Shown piece by piece: positions 7,938 to 17,256 of a DNA stretch of 64,000 nt. Source of the stretch: Bacteroidota bacterium (GTDB lineage: Bacteria; Bacteroidota; Bacteroidia; M30B66). The first letter of the stretch is position 1. Every line of letters starts with the position of its first letter. Under the pieces are notes generated by a model. It searched no databases and was not told where the DNA came from. It saw only the letters and a program-made list of their open reading frames with translations. The stretch covers positions 17,907 to 81,906 of the forward strand of contig JAIXUS010000068.1 of the NCBI GenBank assembly GCA_027483445.1, in the 5' to 3' direction. Both the position numbers and the translations under genes were made by a program.

Positions 7938-8591
7938 ATGAGACGGCCTTGGTTGCCTTTTTTGATTTCTGTTATCGCGTTAGGTGCTATCTTGCTTAAT
8001 GGTTGTCGTAAAGAAGAAAGCGAGCTGCGTTTGCCTGAAATTCGCTGGAAAGTTGAGGAAGACATACCCTTACAATCGGGTTGGCAGTTCTTTACGGAAA
8101 CGTCGGCCGACGCCAATCAAAACCAGTATTCAACCATTGCGCAATATGCCAATGGTGCAATTCGGCTCATCTCCACGCAGATCCATTCCTGCGGTGATGC
8201 CTATGCTTTTCGGCCGTTTTCCTTAAGAACAGACCCTGAGAACCAATTGCACTACCAACGATTTTACATCATAATGCGTAAGTGTTCTCGCTCAGTAAGC
8301 TCTACAACAACCTTGAGTGTTGTTCATCAAGGAAAGGCTTATCAAATTGTACTTCCGGATCTTCCGGATCAGCAGCAGATTATCTTCGATATAACACCCA
8401 AAGGCATCGAAGCCACCCTGTTCGATTCTCAGGAGAAATTAGAAACGCGAATTTTAAGCAGTGGTGGTTTTCCGCATTCTGCGGATGGCATTTGGCTTCA
8501 TGCCTTGGGTTGTGGACCACAAACCAATAATGTTGCCCACATTGAGCTCAGTGCAATTCAGCTCAGTTTGCCCTATTTTAAGTCGTTTTAG
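7938..8591 (+). CDS. Predicted lipoprotein of unknown function
   Basis: A 217-residue protein with a signal peptide and the lipobox LLNGC (Cys near residue 23), so it is probably an outer- or inner-membrane lipoprotein. The mature part is beta-rich with a few scattered cysteines and no domain I recognise. It begins 33 bases after kbl and could be cotranscribed with it. No function is claimed. Confidence 0.7.
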   Translation: MRRPWLPFLISVIALGAILLNGCRKEESELRLPEIRWKVEEDIPLQSGWQFFTETSADANQNQYSTIAQYANGAIRLISTQIHSCGDAYAFRPFSLRTDPENQLHYQRFYIIMRKCSRSVSSTTTLSVVHQGKAYQIVLPDLPDQQQIIFDITPKGIEATLFDSQEKLETRILSSGGFPHSADGIWLHALGCGPQTNNVAHIELSAIQLSLPYFKSF

Positions 8592-8732
8592 TTTGGCTCA
8601 ATTGCTTTGCTTTTCTCGAAATGGCGGCTGTTTGATGGTTAGGAGAGGTTGATTTAGCGTTGTTCATGCGGTTGTGGATATTGAAAATGTTTACATTCGC
8701 CTCACACCCTTTTGAATCAACAACCAACGCTT

Positions 8733-9455
8733 ATGAAACGAGGACTTCTACTCATTTCCACTGTTTTTCTTATTTCCGCCTTAAATGCCCAGGTTGGCGA
8801 AGAGGTTACACCCTTTAAACGCAGTTATTTCGCTTCAGCCTCAGAGGTAATCTTTGGTCTTGCAAATACGGGAAACACTGCGCTTAGCAGTCCCGGCGGA
8901 CCTGTTTTTGCTACGACAACACCCAACCCGGTACCTCGCTTCACGGTGTTTTTTCATGCGGCCTCGCAGTTTCACTTTAATTTCAGCAATGCGATTGGCT
9001 TTTACACCGGATTGGGTTTGCGGAATGTGGGGATGATTAATCGTTTTGGCGACACTATTCGCGTAAAACAACGAGGCTATTCGGTGGGTGTTCCTATTGC
9101 CTTAAAGCTGGGAAACATGGGAAGAAAAACCTATTTTGCTTTGGGTGCTGAGGCCGAGTATTTTTTTCATTACAAACAAAAAACGTTCATTGGATCGGGC
9201 AGGGGAGATAAGCGCGAGAAGAGTAGCCAGTGGTTTTCCGACCGCCTTACGAATTTTAATCCATCCGTTTTTTTGGAGATGAATTTCGGACGCGGAAATT
9301 ATATTCGACTTAAGTATTACTTGTCAGACTTTTTGAATCCAAACGTGGAACAATCATTTAGTAACAATGGAGTACGCACGGTATTTAAGCCGGCGCAGAG
9401 CCAGTTGTTTCTCCTGTCTTATGGAAGGGTTGTGAGTAAGAAGAAGAAGCAGTAG
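8733..9455 (+). CDS. Predicted outer-membrane beta-barrel protein
   Basis: A 240-residue protein with a signal peptide (KRGLLLISTVFLISALNA followed by Q). Alternating aromatic and polar strands are typical of small outer-membrane barrels: FHFNFSNAIGFYTGLGLRNVG, TYFALGAEAEYFF, NYIRLKYYLSDFL and a final LFLLSYGRVV. ATG 8733 is preferred to the in-frame TTG at 8712 because it starts directly with the signal peptide. It resembles the many PorT/OmpW-like barrels of Bacteroidota, without a firm family. The gap that follows consists of tandem repeats. Confidence 0.7.
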   Translation: MKRGLLLISTVFLISALNAQVGEEVTPFKRSYFASASEVIFGLANTGNTALSSPGGPVFATTTPNPVPRFTVFFHAASQFHFNFSNAIGFYTGLGLRNVGMINRFGDTIRVKQRGYSVGVPIALKLGNMGRKTYFALGAEAEYFFHYKQKTFIGSGRGDKREKSSQWFSDRLTNFNPSVFLEMNFGRGNYIRLKYYLSDFLNPNVEQSFSNNGVRTVFKPAQSQLFLLSYGRVVSKKKKQ

Positions 9456-9459
9456 AAGG

Positions 9460-9811
9460 ACCTCTCTCTCCTGTCTCTCTCCGCGGGAGAGAGATGATAC
9501 TTCGCGGTAGAACGGGGTTTATTGGCGAAAGGTAACTATCATCAATAAAGGGGGTCGCTCTTACTCTCACTCTGAATTTACCTCTCTCTCCTGTCTCTCT
9601 CCGCGGGAGAGAGATGATACTTCACGGTAAAGCGGGGTTTTGGGGATGAAAGAGAAATTTCGTTTTTGACGTGGGTCGCTCTCACTCTACACTCTCACTC
9701 TGACCTTCAGCGGGAGAGATATGATACTTCACGGAAGAACGGGGTTTATTGGCGAAAGGGAGCTGTCATCAATGAAGTGGATTGCTCCCACTCTCACTCT
9801 CACGCTGAATT
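9460..9811. repeat. Three tandem copies of a ~120-base intergenic repeat
   Basis: Copies begin at 9460, 9580 and about 9702 (the third lacks the first part). Each starts ACCTCTCTCTCCTGTC, passes through the palindrome TCTCTCCGCGGGAGAGAGA, then GATGATACTTCNCGG and AACGGGGTTT, and ends in CACTCTCACTCTG. Spacer lengths differ by a few bases. A fourth, isolated copy is at 2129. This fills most of the 386-base gap 9456-9841; nothing else is seen there. Confidence 0.85.
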
Positions 9812-9841
9812 TCCGGGTGGTTGGGTTTTGTGAAAGGCCGG

Positions 9842-10819
9842 TTAAAATCCGTCGGGTTTGGGTTGGTTGTTTACGATTTCTTCGATGCGGCTTAACACTT
9901 CGGGGCTTAGTTTTGAAAGTACATCAAGGGAACGAATGTTCTCTTCGAGATGGCTTTTTTTGGATGCGCCGAGAATGACGGTGCTCACATTGGGGTTTTT
10001 CAGGCACCAAGCAATGGCGAGGCAGGGCAAAGAGATGTCGAGTTCATTAGCCAGGTAGCTGAGTGCTCGGGTTTTGTTGAGGTTTTCTTCGGTATGCACT
10101 TTTTCGCGGAGCCAATCGAGCCCTTGCATGCCCAGCCGGGTGTGGTCGGGGAAGCCCTCGTTGTATTTTCCGGAGAGGATGCCGGATGCGAGAGGCGACC
10201 AGATGGTAGAACCGTAACCCAGTTCGGAGAACACGCGGCTGTATTCGAGTTCGAAGCGACGACGGTGGAACAGGTTGTATTGCGGCTGTTCCATAGTGGG
10301 CGGAATAAGGTGTTCGCGGCGGGCGATGGCATGTGCTTCGGTAATTTCCTGTGCGCTCCATTCGGAGGTTCCCCAGTAGAGGATTTTCCCTTGGCGGATG
10401 AGGTCGTTCATCACCCAAACCGTTTCTTCGATGGGTGTTTCAGGATCGGGTCGATGGCAGAAGTAGAGGTCGAGATACTCGAGTTGGAAGCGCTTGAGGG
10501 CGGCATGGCAAGCCTCGAACACGTGTTTGCGTGAAAGCCCGGTTTGGTTTGGTTTATCGCCACCCCAGAATACCTTTGAGGAGACGAGGTAAGTATCGCG
10601 TCGCCACTGGAGCTTTTTGAGGATGTTGCCCATGACGATTTCGCTTTGTCCACGGGCGTAGATCTCGGCATTGTCGAAAAAGTTGATTCCCAAGTCGTAG
10701 GCGGTAACCATGAGCTCTTCGGCGGTTTCGTCGCTGATTTGCTTTCCGAAGGTGAGCCATGAGCCCAGTGAGAGTGCTGATACTTTAAGGCCGGAGCGGC
10801 CGAGGCGGCGGTATTCCAT
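9842..10819 (-). CDS. Aldo/keto reductase, voltage-gated K+ channel beta-subunit-like subgroup
   Basis: A 325-residue NADPH-dependent TIM-barrel oxidoreductase. It opens EYRRLGRSGLKVSALSLGSW. The catalytic tetrad is visible as Asp in INFFDNAEIY, Tyr in the same loop, Lys in YLVSSKVFWG and His in LYFCHRPDPETP. The cofactor-binding end has STVILGASKKSHLEENI. Sequence features such as FGKQISDETAEELM and EYLDLYFCHRPD place it with the Kv-beta/YghZ-like group, which reduces small aldehydes such as methylglyoxal. ATG at 10819 fits the family start better than the 14-residue upstream extension. Confidence 0.88.
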   Translation of the reverse strand: MEYRRLGRSGLKVSALSLGSWLTFGKQISDETAEELMVTAYDLGINFFDNAEIYARGQSEIVMGNILKKLQWRRDTYLVSSKVFWGGDKPNQTGLSRKHVFEACHAALKRFQLEYLDLYFCHRPDPETPIEETVWVMNDLIRQGKILYWGTSEWSAQEITEAHAIARREHLIPPTMEQPQYNLFHRRRFELEYSRVFSELGYGSTIWSPLASGILSGKYNEGFPDHTRLGMQGLDWLREKVHTEENLNKTRALSYLANELDISLPCLAIAWCLKNPNVSTVILGASKKSHLEENIRSLDVLSKLSPEVLSRIEEIVNNQPKPDGF

Positions 10820-10867
10820 GTGTGGATTAATGTGGGTCGAAATTACACAATTCGTGGGCATTCTACA

Positions 10868-10967
10868 GGGGGGCGAAAATGCGCAAGGGATTGCAGCGGA
10901 TACCCCGCAGGCCCGCAGCGCAGCGAAGGGGCGAGGAGTAGCAGCGGAAAGCCCGGTTCATGCGCCC
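10868..10967. repeat. GC-rich palindromic intergenic repeat, copy 1
   Basis: The element runs from GGGCG to GCGCCC and contains GGGATTGCAGCGGATACCCC and AGCAGCGGAAAGCCCG. It is related to the elements at 62528-62584 and 63655-63713. The ends are inverse to one another, so it can fold as a hairpin. It lies in the 326-base gap between the aldo/keto reductase and the oxidoreductase operon. Its placement and form resemble REP/BIME-type elements. Confidence 0.65.
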
Positions 10968-11099
10968 TAATTAGAGCTTTCTGAAAACACTCAATTGTTA
11001 GGCTCTGTTTGGATGTGTTTAATGCATGACTTTTTAGTTCTGCCGCATTTCCGGTAAGCCCTAATGAGAAAAAACGTTAAGACAAGGGCGGAATCTGTG

Positions 11100-11107
11100 T
11101 ACCTTTG
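11100..11107 (+). promoter_or_regulatory. Probable -7 promoter box of the oxidoreductase operon
   Basis: TACCTTTG matches TAnnTTTG and ends 38 bases before the alpha-subunit ATG. At the -33 position there is only GTTAA instead of TTTG, so the promoter is imperfect. Confidence 0.45.
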
Positions 11108-11145
11108 CCCAACTTTTTACGGCTTCGGCTGTTTGGATTTTTGCA

Positions 11146-12990
11146 ATGGAAAACAATACCCTCCTCGCGACGGAGGCCACGATTCTCTTCGCAGGTGACT
11201 CTGGCGACGGGATACAGCTTACCGGTGATCAGTTTACGAACACCACCGCCCTGTATGGCAATGATTTAAGTACGTTCCCTAATTTCCCGGCTGAAATTCG
11301 TGCCCCACAAGGTACGCTGGCCGGAGTTTCGGGCTTTCAGATAAAGTTTGGCAGCACGCAGGTGTTTACGCCCGGCGACCGCTGCGACATGCTCGTGGTG
11401 ATGAATGCCGCTGCGCTAAAGGCGAACCTGAAGCAATTGAAGCCCGGCGGAATTATTATTGCCAATACGGAAGGCTTTGATGGGAAAAACCTGCGTTTGG
11501 CGCGCTATGCCGAAGGGGTGAACCCGCTGGAAGATGGAAGCCTCGAAACGTATAAACTTTTTAAAATTGATGTTACGCGCCTTACCAAAGCGACGCTTGG
11601 GGGCAGCGGGCTGGGAACCAAGGAGATAGACCGCACGAAAAACATGTTTGTGCTCGGTTTCATTTACTGGATTTACAACCGCTCGCTCGACACGACCATT
11701 CGCTTTATTGAACAAAAGTTTGCAAAGCGGCCGGAGATTGTAGAGGCCAACATCAAGACGCTGAAGGCGGGCTACAATTTTGGTGATACCTCGGAAACCT
11801 TCATGCAGCGCGTGGAGATCCGTCCGGCCCAGATTGCTCCCGGCCGTTACAGGAACATCAACGGAAATCCGGCTACCGCCATGGGCCTGATTGCCGCGGC
11901 TAAAAAAGCCGGCCTAAAGTTGTTTTTGGGCTCATACCCGATTACTCCAGCATCAGACATTTTGCATGAGCTTTCGAAGCATAAGCATTTTGGTGTGGGC
12001 ACCTTCCAGGCGGAAGATGAAATCGCGGCCATTTGTGCGGCCATCGGCGCCTCATTTGGCGGTTCATTGGCCGTAACCACTTCATCGGGTCCGGGCATAG
12101 CCCTGAAAACAGAGGCCATTGGTTTGGCCATCATGTTGGAGCTGCCGCTGGTGATTGTTAATGTGCAGCGGGGCGGCCCATCGACCGGATTACCGACCAA
12201 AACAGAGCAGGCCGATTTGCTGCAGGCCGTGTATGGTCGAAACGGAGAAGCGCCACTACCGGTAATCGCGGCGAAAAGTCCGGGCGATTGTTTCTATGCC
12301 GCCTTTGAAGCCTGCAGAATTGCCATTGAGCATCGCACACCGGTATTTTTCCTTAGCGACGGTTACCTGGCCAATGGGGCCGAGCCTTGGCGTTTCCCAT
12401 CGTCGGCCGATTTGCCGGAGATCAAACCCAATATTTTGAACAGTGCTCCGGCCGAAGGAGAGAAGTTTTTACCCTACGGTCGCGATGAGAAATTGGCGCG
12501 CCCATGGGCCGTTCCGGGCGTAAAGGGCCTGGAACACCGAATTGGCGGACTGGAAAAAGAGCATGAGACCGGAAACATCAGTTACGACCCCGAGAACCAC
12601 GAGTTTATGGTGAAGCTCCGCGCGGAAAGGATTGAGAAGGTGGCCGATTATATTGGTCCTCAAACGCTCGACCAAGGGCCGGAGAAAGGCAAGTTGCTGG
12701 TGTTGGGCTGGGGCTCAACCTACGGCGCAATTAAAACCGCGGTGAAGTCGGCGCTCGACGAGGGTTACAGCGTGGCACACGCGCATGTACGCTACATTCA
12801 TCCATTCCCCAAGAATCTGGAGTCGATTCTCCGCAGCTACGACCATGTATTGGTTCCGGAGATGAACAATGGTCAGCTGGTTCGCATCATTCGCGACCGC
12901 TTTTTAATTCCGGCTGAAGGATTCTCGAAGATTAAGGGCATACCGTTCACCGCCGAGGAGTTGCTTACAAAAATTAAAACGCTTGCTTAA
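11146..12990 (+). CDS. korA: 2-oxoglutarate:ferredoxin oxidoreductase, fused gamma-alpha subunit
   Basis: A 614-residue subunit. Residues about 10-200 are the gamma domain ([18 protein letters not shown] at its start). Residues about 230-600 are the alpha part with [20 protein letters not shown], which closes the active site, and [20 protein letters not shown]. Such gamma-alpha fusions pair with a beta subunit carrying thiamine diphosphate. Together they convert 2-oxoglutarate and CoA to succinyl-CoA while reducing ferredoxin. The substrate is inferred from the fusion type; 2-oxoacids of similar size are possible. The beta gene follows after a single base. Confidence 0.9.
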   Translation: MENNTLLATEATILFAGDSGDGIQLTGDQFTNTTALYGNDLSTFPNFPAEIRAPQGTLAGVSGFQIKFGSTQVFTPGDRCDMLVVMNAAALKANLKQLKPGGIIIANTEGFDGKNLRLARYAEGVNPLEDGSLETYKLFKIDVTRLTKATLGGSGLGTKEIDRTKNMFVLGFIYWIYNRSLDTTIRFIEQKFAKRPEIVEANIKTLKAGYNFGDTSETFMQRVEIRPAQIAPGRYRNINGNPATAMGLIAAAKKAGLKLFLGSYPITPASDILHELSKHKHFGVGTFQAEDEIAAICAAIGASFGGSLAVTTSSGPGIALKTEAIGLAIMLELPLVIVNVQRGGPSTGLPTKTEQADLLQAVYGRNGEAPLPVIAAKSPGDCFYAAFEACRIAIEHRTPVFFLSDGYLANGAEPWRFPSSADLPEIKPNILNSAPAEGEKFLPYGRDEKLARPWAVPGVKGLEHRIGGLEKEHETGNISYDPENHEFMVKLRAERIEKVADYIGPQTLDQGPEKGKLLVLGWGSTYGAIKTAVKSALDEGYSVAHAHVRYIHPFPKNLESILRSYDHVLVPEMNNGQLVRIIRDRFLIPAEGFSKIKGIPFTAEELLTKIKTLA

Positions 12991-12991
12991 G

Positions 12992-14023
12992 ATGGAAACA
13001 GCAGAAAAAACCGTGACTCCATTTACCTCCAAAGAGCTGGTTACCGACCAGGAGGTGCGTTGGTGCCCTGGCTGTGGCGATTATTCGATTTTGAAGCAGG
13101 TGCAAACGGTGGTTCCGGAATTGGGGCTTAACCGCGAGGAAATCGTGTTTATTTCGGGCATTGGATGTTCGTCGCGTTTCCCATATTACATGGAAACTTA
13201 CGGCATGCACTCCATTCACGGACGGGCAACGGCCATTGCATCAGGGCTTAAGGCCACAAGGCCGGAGCTGAGTGTTTGGATTGTTACGGGTGATGGCGAT
13301 TCGTTGTCGATCGGAGGCAATCATTTCATTCACTTGCTACGCCGGAATTTCGATGTGAACGTGTTGTTGTTTAACAACGAGATTTACGGCCTCACCAAAG
13401 GCCAATACTCGCCAACTTCGGAAAAGGGTAAGATTACCAAGTCGACACCAATGGGTTCGGTTGATCATCCGTTTAATCCACTTGCTGTGGTAATGGGGGC
13501 AGATGGCACTTTCGTAGCCCGGGCTATGGACCGCGACCCGATACATTTACGAACCATTTTGAAGCGGGCACATCAGCATAAAGGCACATCTTTGATAGAG
13601 ATTTATCAGAACTGCAACGTGTTTAATGACGGGGCATTTGAGGTGTTCACCGAGAAATCGAGCAAGGCCGATGAGACGCTTTTTGCGGAGCATGGTCAGC
13701 CTTTGGTTTTCGGTGCCGCCAAGGATAAGGGGCTGATTTTGGATGGTTTCCAGCCCAAGGTGGTTTCATTGTCGGAGGTTTCGGCCAACGATTTATGGAT
13801 TCACGATGAGCGCGACCGAACCAAGGCTGATATGTTGGTTCGGATGTTTGATGACCCTTCGCGGGAAGGCCATTTTCCGCGCCCATTCGGGATTTTTTAT
13901 GTGGAAGACCGTTTCACCTATGAGGAGGCCTATCAACATCAGTTAACTGAAGCGTTAGCGCGAAAGGGCGAAGGCGATTTGGATGCCTTGCTGAGTGGGA
14001 ATAACACTTGGGTGGTGGAGTAG
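12992..14023 (+). CDS. korB: 2-oxoglutarate:ferredoxin oxidoreductase, beta subunit
   Basis: A 343-residue beta subunit with the [15 protein letters not shown] motif, the [24 protein letters not shown] segment and the thiamine-diphosphate site [15 protein letters not shown] to [16 protein letters not shown] (Mg-binding GDGD and NN). Its cysteines are few (CPGC, GIGCSS), which suits the simple KorAB form; electrons leave to ferredoxin. The ATG at 12992 lies one base past the alpha stop and is preferred to an overlapping TTG at 12983. The 3' end faces gldH with a gap of 16 bases. Confidence 0.9.
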   Translation: METAEKTVTPFTSKELVTDQEVRWCPGCGDYSILKQVQTVVPELGLNREEIVFISGIGCSSRFPYYMETYGMHSIHGRATAIASGLKATRPELSVWIVTGDGDSLSIGGNHFIHLLRRNFDVNVLLFNNEIYGLTKGQYSPTSEKGKITKSTPMGSVDHPFNPLAVVMGADGTFVARAMDRDPIHLRTILKRAHQHKGTSLIEIYQNCNVFNDGAFEVFTEKSSKADETLFAEHGQPLVFGAAKDKGLILDGFQPKVVSLSEVSANDLWIHDERDRTKADMLVRMFDDPSREGHFPRPFGIFYVEDRFTYEEAYQHQLTEALARKGEGDLDALLSGNNTWVVE

Positions 14024-14039
14024 GGGAGAACCTTCCGCT

Positions 14040-14507
14040 CTATTTCTGTTGATACTTTTCAATTCTTAAGCCGACCTCTTTCACGTCGGCGAGAACAGGC
14101 ATTTGCATGGCTTGAAGCAGGCTGAAACGGTATTTACCTTTGAGTGGAAAGCGCAAATTGCGTTTGAACATGATTTGATGGTCGAACACATCTCCAAAGC
14201 CTTTGCCGGTCCATTTTCCGTCTGGGCCCTGAAGCACAAGTTCGAGGGTATCTTGTGCCGATTTTCCATTGGGAAAGTCGGTTTTCATGAACAAATACAG
14301 GTTTGAATAAGGGTAATTGTCGCCATGCCGAAGGTTGACATAAAAATTGTTTCCGCTCAGGGTGTCATCAACCGTCACCTCAAAGGCAATGGCCTGCTTT
14401 TGAGACCAGCCATCACCATCGACCGGTGTATTGTCTTCGAACACCCTGTTTTCGTCGCAGGAGGCGAACATCAATAAGGCAAACAAACAGCTTAGCGCGA
14501 TTCTCAT
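14040..14507 (-). CDS. gldH: Gliding motility lipoprotein GldH
   Basis: A 155-residue lipoprotein with lipobox LMFASC (Cys about residue 18) and the family core KQAIAFEVTVDDTLSGN, NFYVNLRHGDNYPYSNLYLF and the QGPDGKWTGKGFGDVFDHQ stretch. GldH is one of the envelope proteins needed for gliding in Flavobacterium and is linked to the T9SS/gliding machinery. Its start overlaps the ricT stop by four bases. The order holB-ricT-gldH recurs in Bacteroidota, which supports the call. Confidence 0.92.
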   Translation of the reverse strand: MRIALSCLFALLMFASCDENRVFEDNTPVDGDGWSQKQAIAFEVTVDDTLSGNNFYVNLRHGDNYPYSNLYLFMKTDFPNGKSAQDTLELVLQGPDGKWTGKGFGDVFDHQIMFKRNLRFPLKGKYRFSLLQAMQMPVLADVKEVGLRIEKYQQK

Positions 14508-15931
14508 GCTTCCGGTGTTGGTTTGTTTTCGCCTTGATTCGGTCTGTCGCCACCTCGGTTAGGGCGGTTTCGGCGATTTCTATCTCGATTCCGATTGATG
14601 TTGTTGCCCTGTTGGTTTTGTGGAGGCGCTGAGCCCTCATTGCGTGGCGTTTTAGCCTGCTGTGGAGCTTGTTGGCGCTGCTGTTGCTGCTGTTGTTGCT
14701 GAGGTGGACGGTTTTGGGGCTGACGCTGTTGTTGGGCGCCACCTTGATTTTGTCCTCCCGCTGTTTTGGGCGCGTTGTTTTGGGGTCGGTTTTCTCCCGG
14801 GGCTCCCCCCGACTTCTTCTTTTTCTTCTTTTTACGGTTCCGGCTGTTGTCGAAACGCGTGAGGCTGTCTTGTCCGACCACATTCTCGTAATCGGGCTCC
14901 TTTTCTACTTCTTCGAAATCGTCGGCATCGAGCAAGGCTTCGGGCTTTTCTCCGGCTTTATTGAGGGCCATAATGTCTTTCACACGGCGCACAGGCACAG
15001 CAATAAAATTGCCCGGATCGTCGGCATAGGTGTAAAACATGAGCCGCTTGAAAATGTCGGTTTTTTGGTGATAGGCCAGTCCGCGTTGGGTTTCCAGTTT
15101 CACATTGGATTCTGGAAATTCCTTAATGGCATCGAGGTAACTGTCGAGCTCGTAGTTGAGGCAGCATTTAAGTTTACCGCATTGACCGGCCAGCTTTTGC
15201 GGATTAAGGCTAAGTTGCTGATAGCGTGCGGCGGAGGTGTTTACCGAGCGAAAATCGCGCAGCCAGGTAGAGCAGCAGAGCTCTCGACCGCATGAGCCGA
15301 TGCCACCCAAACGGGCGCTTTCCTGACGGGCTCCAATTTGGCGCATTTCCACCCGAATTTTGAACTCTTCAGCCAAATGACGAATGAGCTCTCTGAAATC
15401 GACACGCTCATCGGATGTGTAGTAAAAAATCGCTTTAGTGCCATCGCCCTGGTATTCAACATCGCTGATTTTCATGTTGAGTTTAAGCTCGTTGGCCATG
15501 GCCCGGGCGCGCATCATTGTTGGGTTTTCGCGATCAACCGCCTGCTGCCATTTTTCAATGTCGCTGGGGCGGGCTTTGCGGAAAATTGTTTTGAGCTGAG
15601 AGTCAACGGCAACGCCCAGTTTTTTCATTTGTAGGCGCACCAGCTCACCGGTCATCGAAACCATACCGAGGTCATGGCCCGGCGAGGCCTCAACGGCAAC
15701 CGCATCACCAACGGCAAGTCCGGTTACCTCTCCAATTTTGTAAAACTCTTTGCGTGCGTTTTTGAAGCGCACTTCAACCACGTTAAAGGCGGGGGCTCCT
15801 CCGGGAAGCTCCATGTTGGCAAGCCAGTCGAACACCGGCAATTTGGTGCATCCTCCAACTCCACAGGCCCCGTTATTATTACATCCGGCGGGCAAACCAC
15901 CTCTTCCGGACGAGCAACTGGTACAAGCCAT
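14504..15931 (-). CDS. ricT: RicT/PSP1-domain protein with long disordered C-terminal tail
   Basis: A 475-residue protein. The N-terminal 30 residues hold five cysteines (MACTSCSSG, GCNNNGACGVGGC). The PSP1 domain covers about residues 55-290, with RVDFRELIRHLAEEFKIRVEMRQIG, LGGIGSCGRELCCSTWL and KLAGQCGKLKCCLNYE. In Bacillus the RicT homologue forms an Fe-S-containing complex affecting RNA processing and sporulation; the role in Bacteroidota is not settled. From about residue 365 the chain becomes low-complexity: a run of seven lysines, then Q/N/P/R-rich sequence with a poly-Q block. It is cotranscribed with gldH. Confidence 0.85.
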   Translation of the reverse strand: MACTSCSSGRGGLPAGCNNNGACGVGGCTKLPVFDWLANMELPGGAPAFNVVEVRFKNARKEFYKIGEVTGLAVGDAVAVEASPGHDLGMVSMTGELVRLQMKKLGVAVDSQLKTIFRKARPSDIEKWQQAVDRENPTMMRARAMANELKLNMKISDVEYQGDGTKAIFYYTSDERVDFRELIRHLAEEFKIRVEMRQIGARQESARLGGIGSCGRELCCSTWLRDFRSVNTSAARYQQLSLNPQKLAGQCGKLKCCLNYELDSYLDAIKEFPESNVKLETQRGLAYHQKTDIFKRLMFYTYADDPGNFIAVPVRRVKDIMALNKAGEKPEALLDADDFEEVEKEPDYENVVGQDSLTRFDNSRNRKKKKKKKSGGAPGENRPQNNAPKTAGGQNQGGAQQQRQPQNRPPQQQQQQQQRQQAPQQAKTPRNEGSAPPQNQQGNNINRNRDRNRRNRPNRGGDRPNQGENKPTPEA

Positions 15932-16044
15932 TGATTTCTTGGTATATATGAGCGAGAAGCGCCATTAAGGCCAGTGGCCGGCACTTCAGCGATAGGGCAA
16001 AGCTATCAAAAAACACTTCAGGTTTGATGGGTTGGGCGCCGATG

Positions 16045-17187
16045 TTACACGCGCACAGGTGCATTCTTTTCCTTCCTGAACACATCAGAAATCTGCATGC
16101 TCGTATCGAAAAAGATAATTCGGCCATGTCCGTTGCCTTTTACGTGCAGAAATGCCTGATTGATGTAGCCGGATATTTCCGCGTAATTTCCCGGATGAAA
16201 AAAGCGGGAGAATTTTTCAATAAATGCCTTTTCCTCGCTGCCTAATCTCACCAAATCGGGCAGGTGGTTGTGCAGCAGAGTCTGACGAATCATAAACAGG
16301 CAATACGACAAGAAGCCTTTTTGCCACTCTCGGCCTTTTTTCTGAAAGGGCTCCGACATGGCCATCAGGTTTTGCACATGAAACTGATAACAAGCCAGCA
16401 TCCAGTCGCGAAAGAGGGCCAATTGCTCACCGCTTGCTTCTCTGTTTTGCAGCATCCACAAGGCTAGTGCTGCGTTTCCTTCGGCAATTTCGGCAAGCTG
16501 GTGGTAATCGGTGTTGCTTTCGGTGTTTTGCCTACTAAGTACATTTGCGCACTCTTCGGTGGTGTAGGGCTTTATTTTGTGAAGCTGGCAACGCGAAAGA
16601 ATGGTTCCAAGTATGTTTTCGGGTTGTTCCGAAATGAGCATCAATATGGTTTTGTTGGTAGGCTCCTCCAGCGTTTTGAGCAGTCGATTGGCTGATGTTG
16701 GATTTAACAATTCGGGCAGCCAGATAATCATGAACTTGTAGCCACCTTCCACCGAAACCATGGTGAGCTTGCGAATGATCTCATGCGCCTCGTCGGCAAA
16801 AATCGAAGGCTGTTTGTTTCCGCCATCAATCTCGTCCATCCAGGCATCTAAGCCCAAATATGGATTGTTTAGAAAAGCAGAGCGAAAAGGAACGATATAC
16901 TCATCTGCCAGCCCTTTCTGCTTTTCGAGCTTCACCACCGGAAACGAGAAGTGCAGGTCGGGGTGCGTAAGTTTGTTAAACTTCAAACAAGAAGTACAAG
17001 AGCCACAGGCATCGTTGTGGTTGCGGTTTTCGCAGGCGATAAAGCGGGCATAAGCAATGGCCAGCGCCAGAGCTCCCGAGCCTTCCGGTCCGGCAAAAAG
17101 TTGGGCATGAGCAATACGATTTTCACTCACGCTTTCGCGAAGTTTTTGTTTGAGTTGCGCGTGGCCTTCTACATCGCTAAACAGCAT
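16045..17187 (-). CDS. holB: DNA polymerase III delta' subunit
   Basis: A 380-residue clamp-loader subunit. It contains GPEGSGALALAIAYA in the P-loop place (about residue 37) and a zinc module with spacing CENRNHNDACGSCTSC. MIIWLPELLNPTSANRLLKTLEEPT and the SRC motif (LSRCQLHKI) follow. The Walker A lysine is absent, as expected for delta', which does not hydrolyse ATP. Start ATG 17187 (MLFSDVEGHAQLKQKL) is the family start; a five-residue extension is in frame. It heads the holB-ricT-gldH cluster, with 113 bases to ricT. Confidence 0.88.
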   Translation of the reverse strand: MLFSDVEGHAQLKQKLRESVSENRIAHAQLFAGPEGSGALALAIAYARFIACENRNHNDACGSCTSCLKFNKLTHPDLHFSFPVVKLEKQKGLADEYIVPFRSAFLNNPYLGLDAWMDEIDGGNKQPSIFADEAHEIIRKLTMVSVEGGYKFMIIWLPELLNPTSANRLLKTLEEPTNKTILMLISEQPENILGTILSRCQLHKIKPYTTEECANVLSRQNTESNTDYHQLAEIAEGNAALALWMLQNREASGEQLALFRDWMLACYQFHVQNLMAMSEPFQKKGREWQKGFLSYCLFMIRQTLLHNHLPDLVRLGSEEKAFIEKFSRFFHPGNYAEISGYINQAFLHVKGNGHGRIIFFDTSMQISDVFRKEKNAPVRV

Positions 17188-17256
17188 GTGGCGAAGGTAC
17201 AAATTGAGCAGGCTTGCCGCTGAAGATATTTTCCGAAATTCGCTTCCTGTTCGCCT

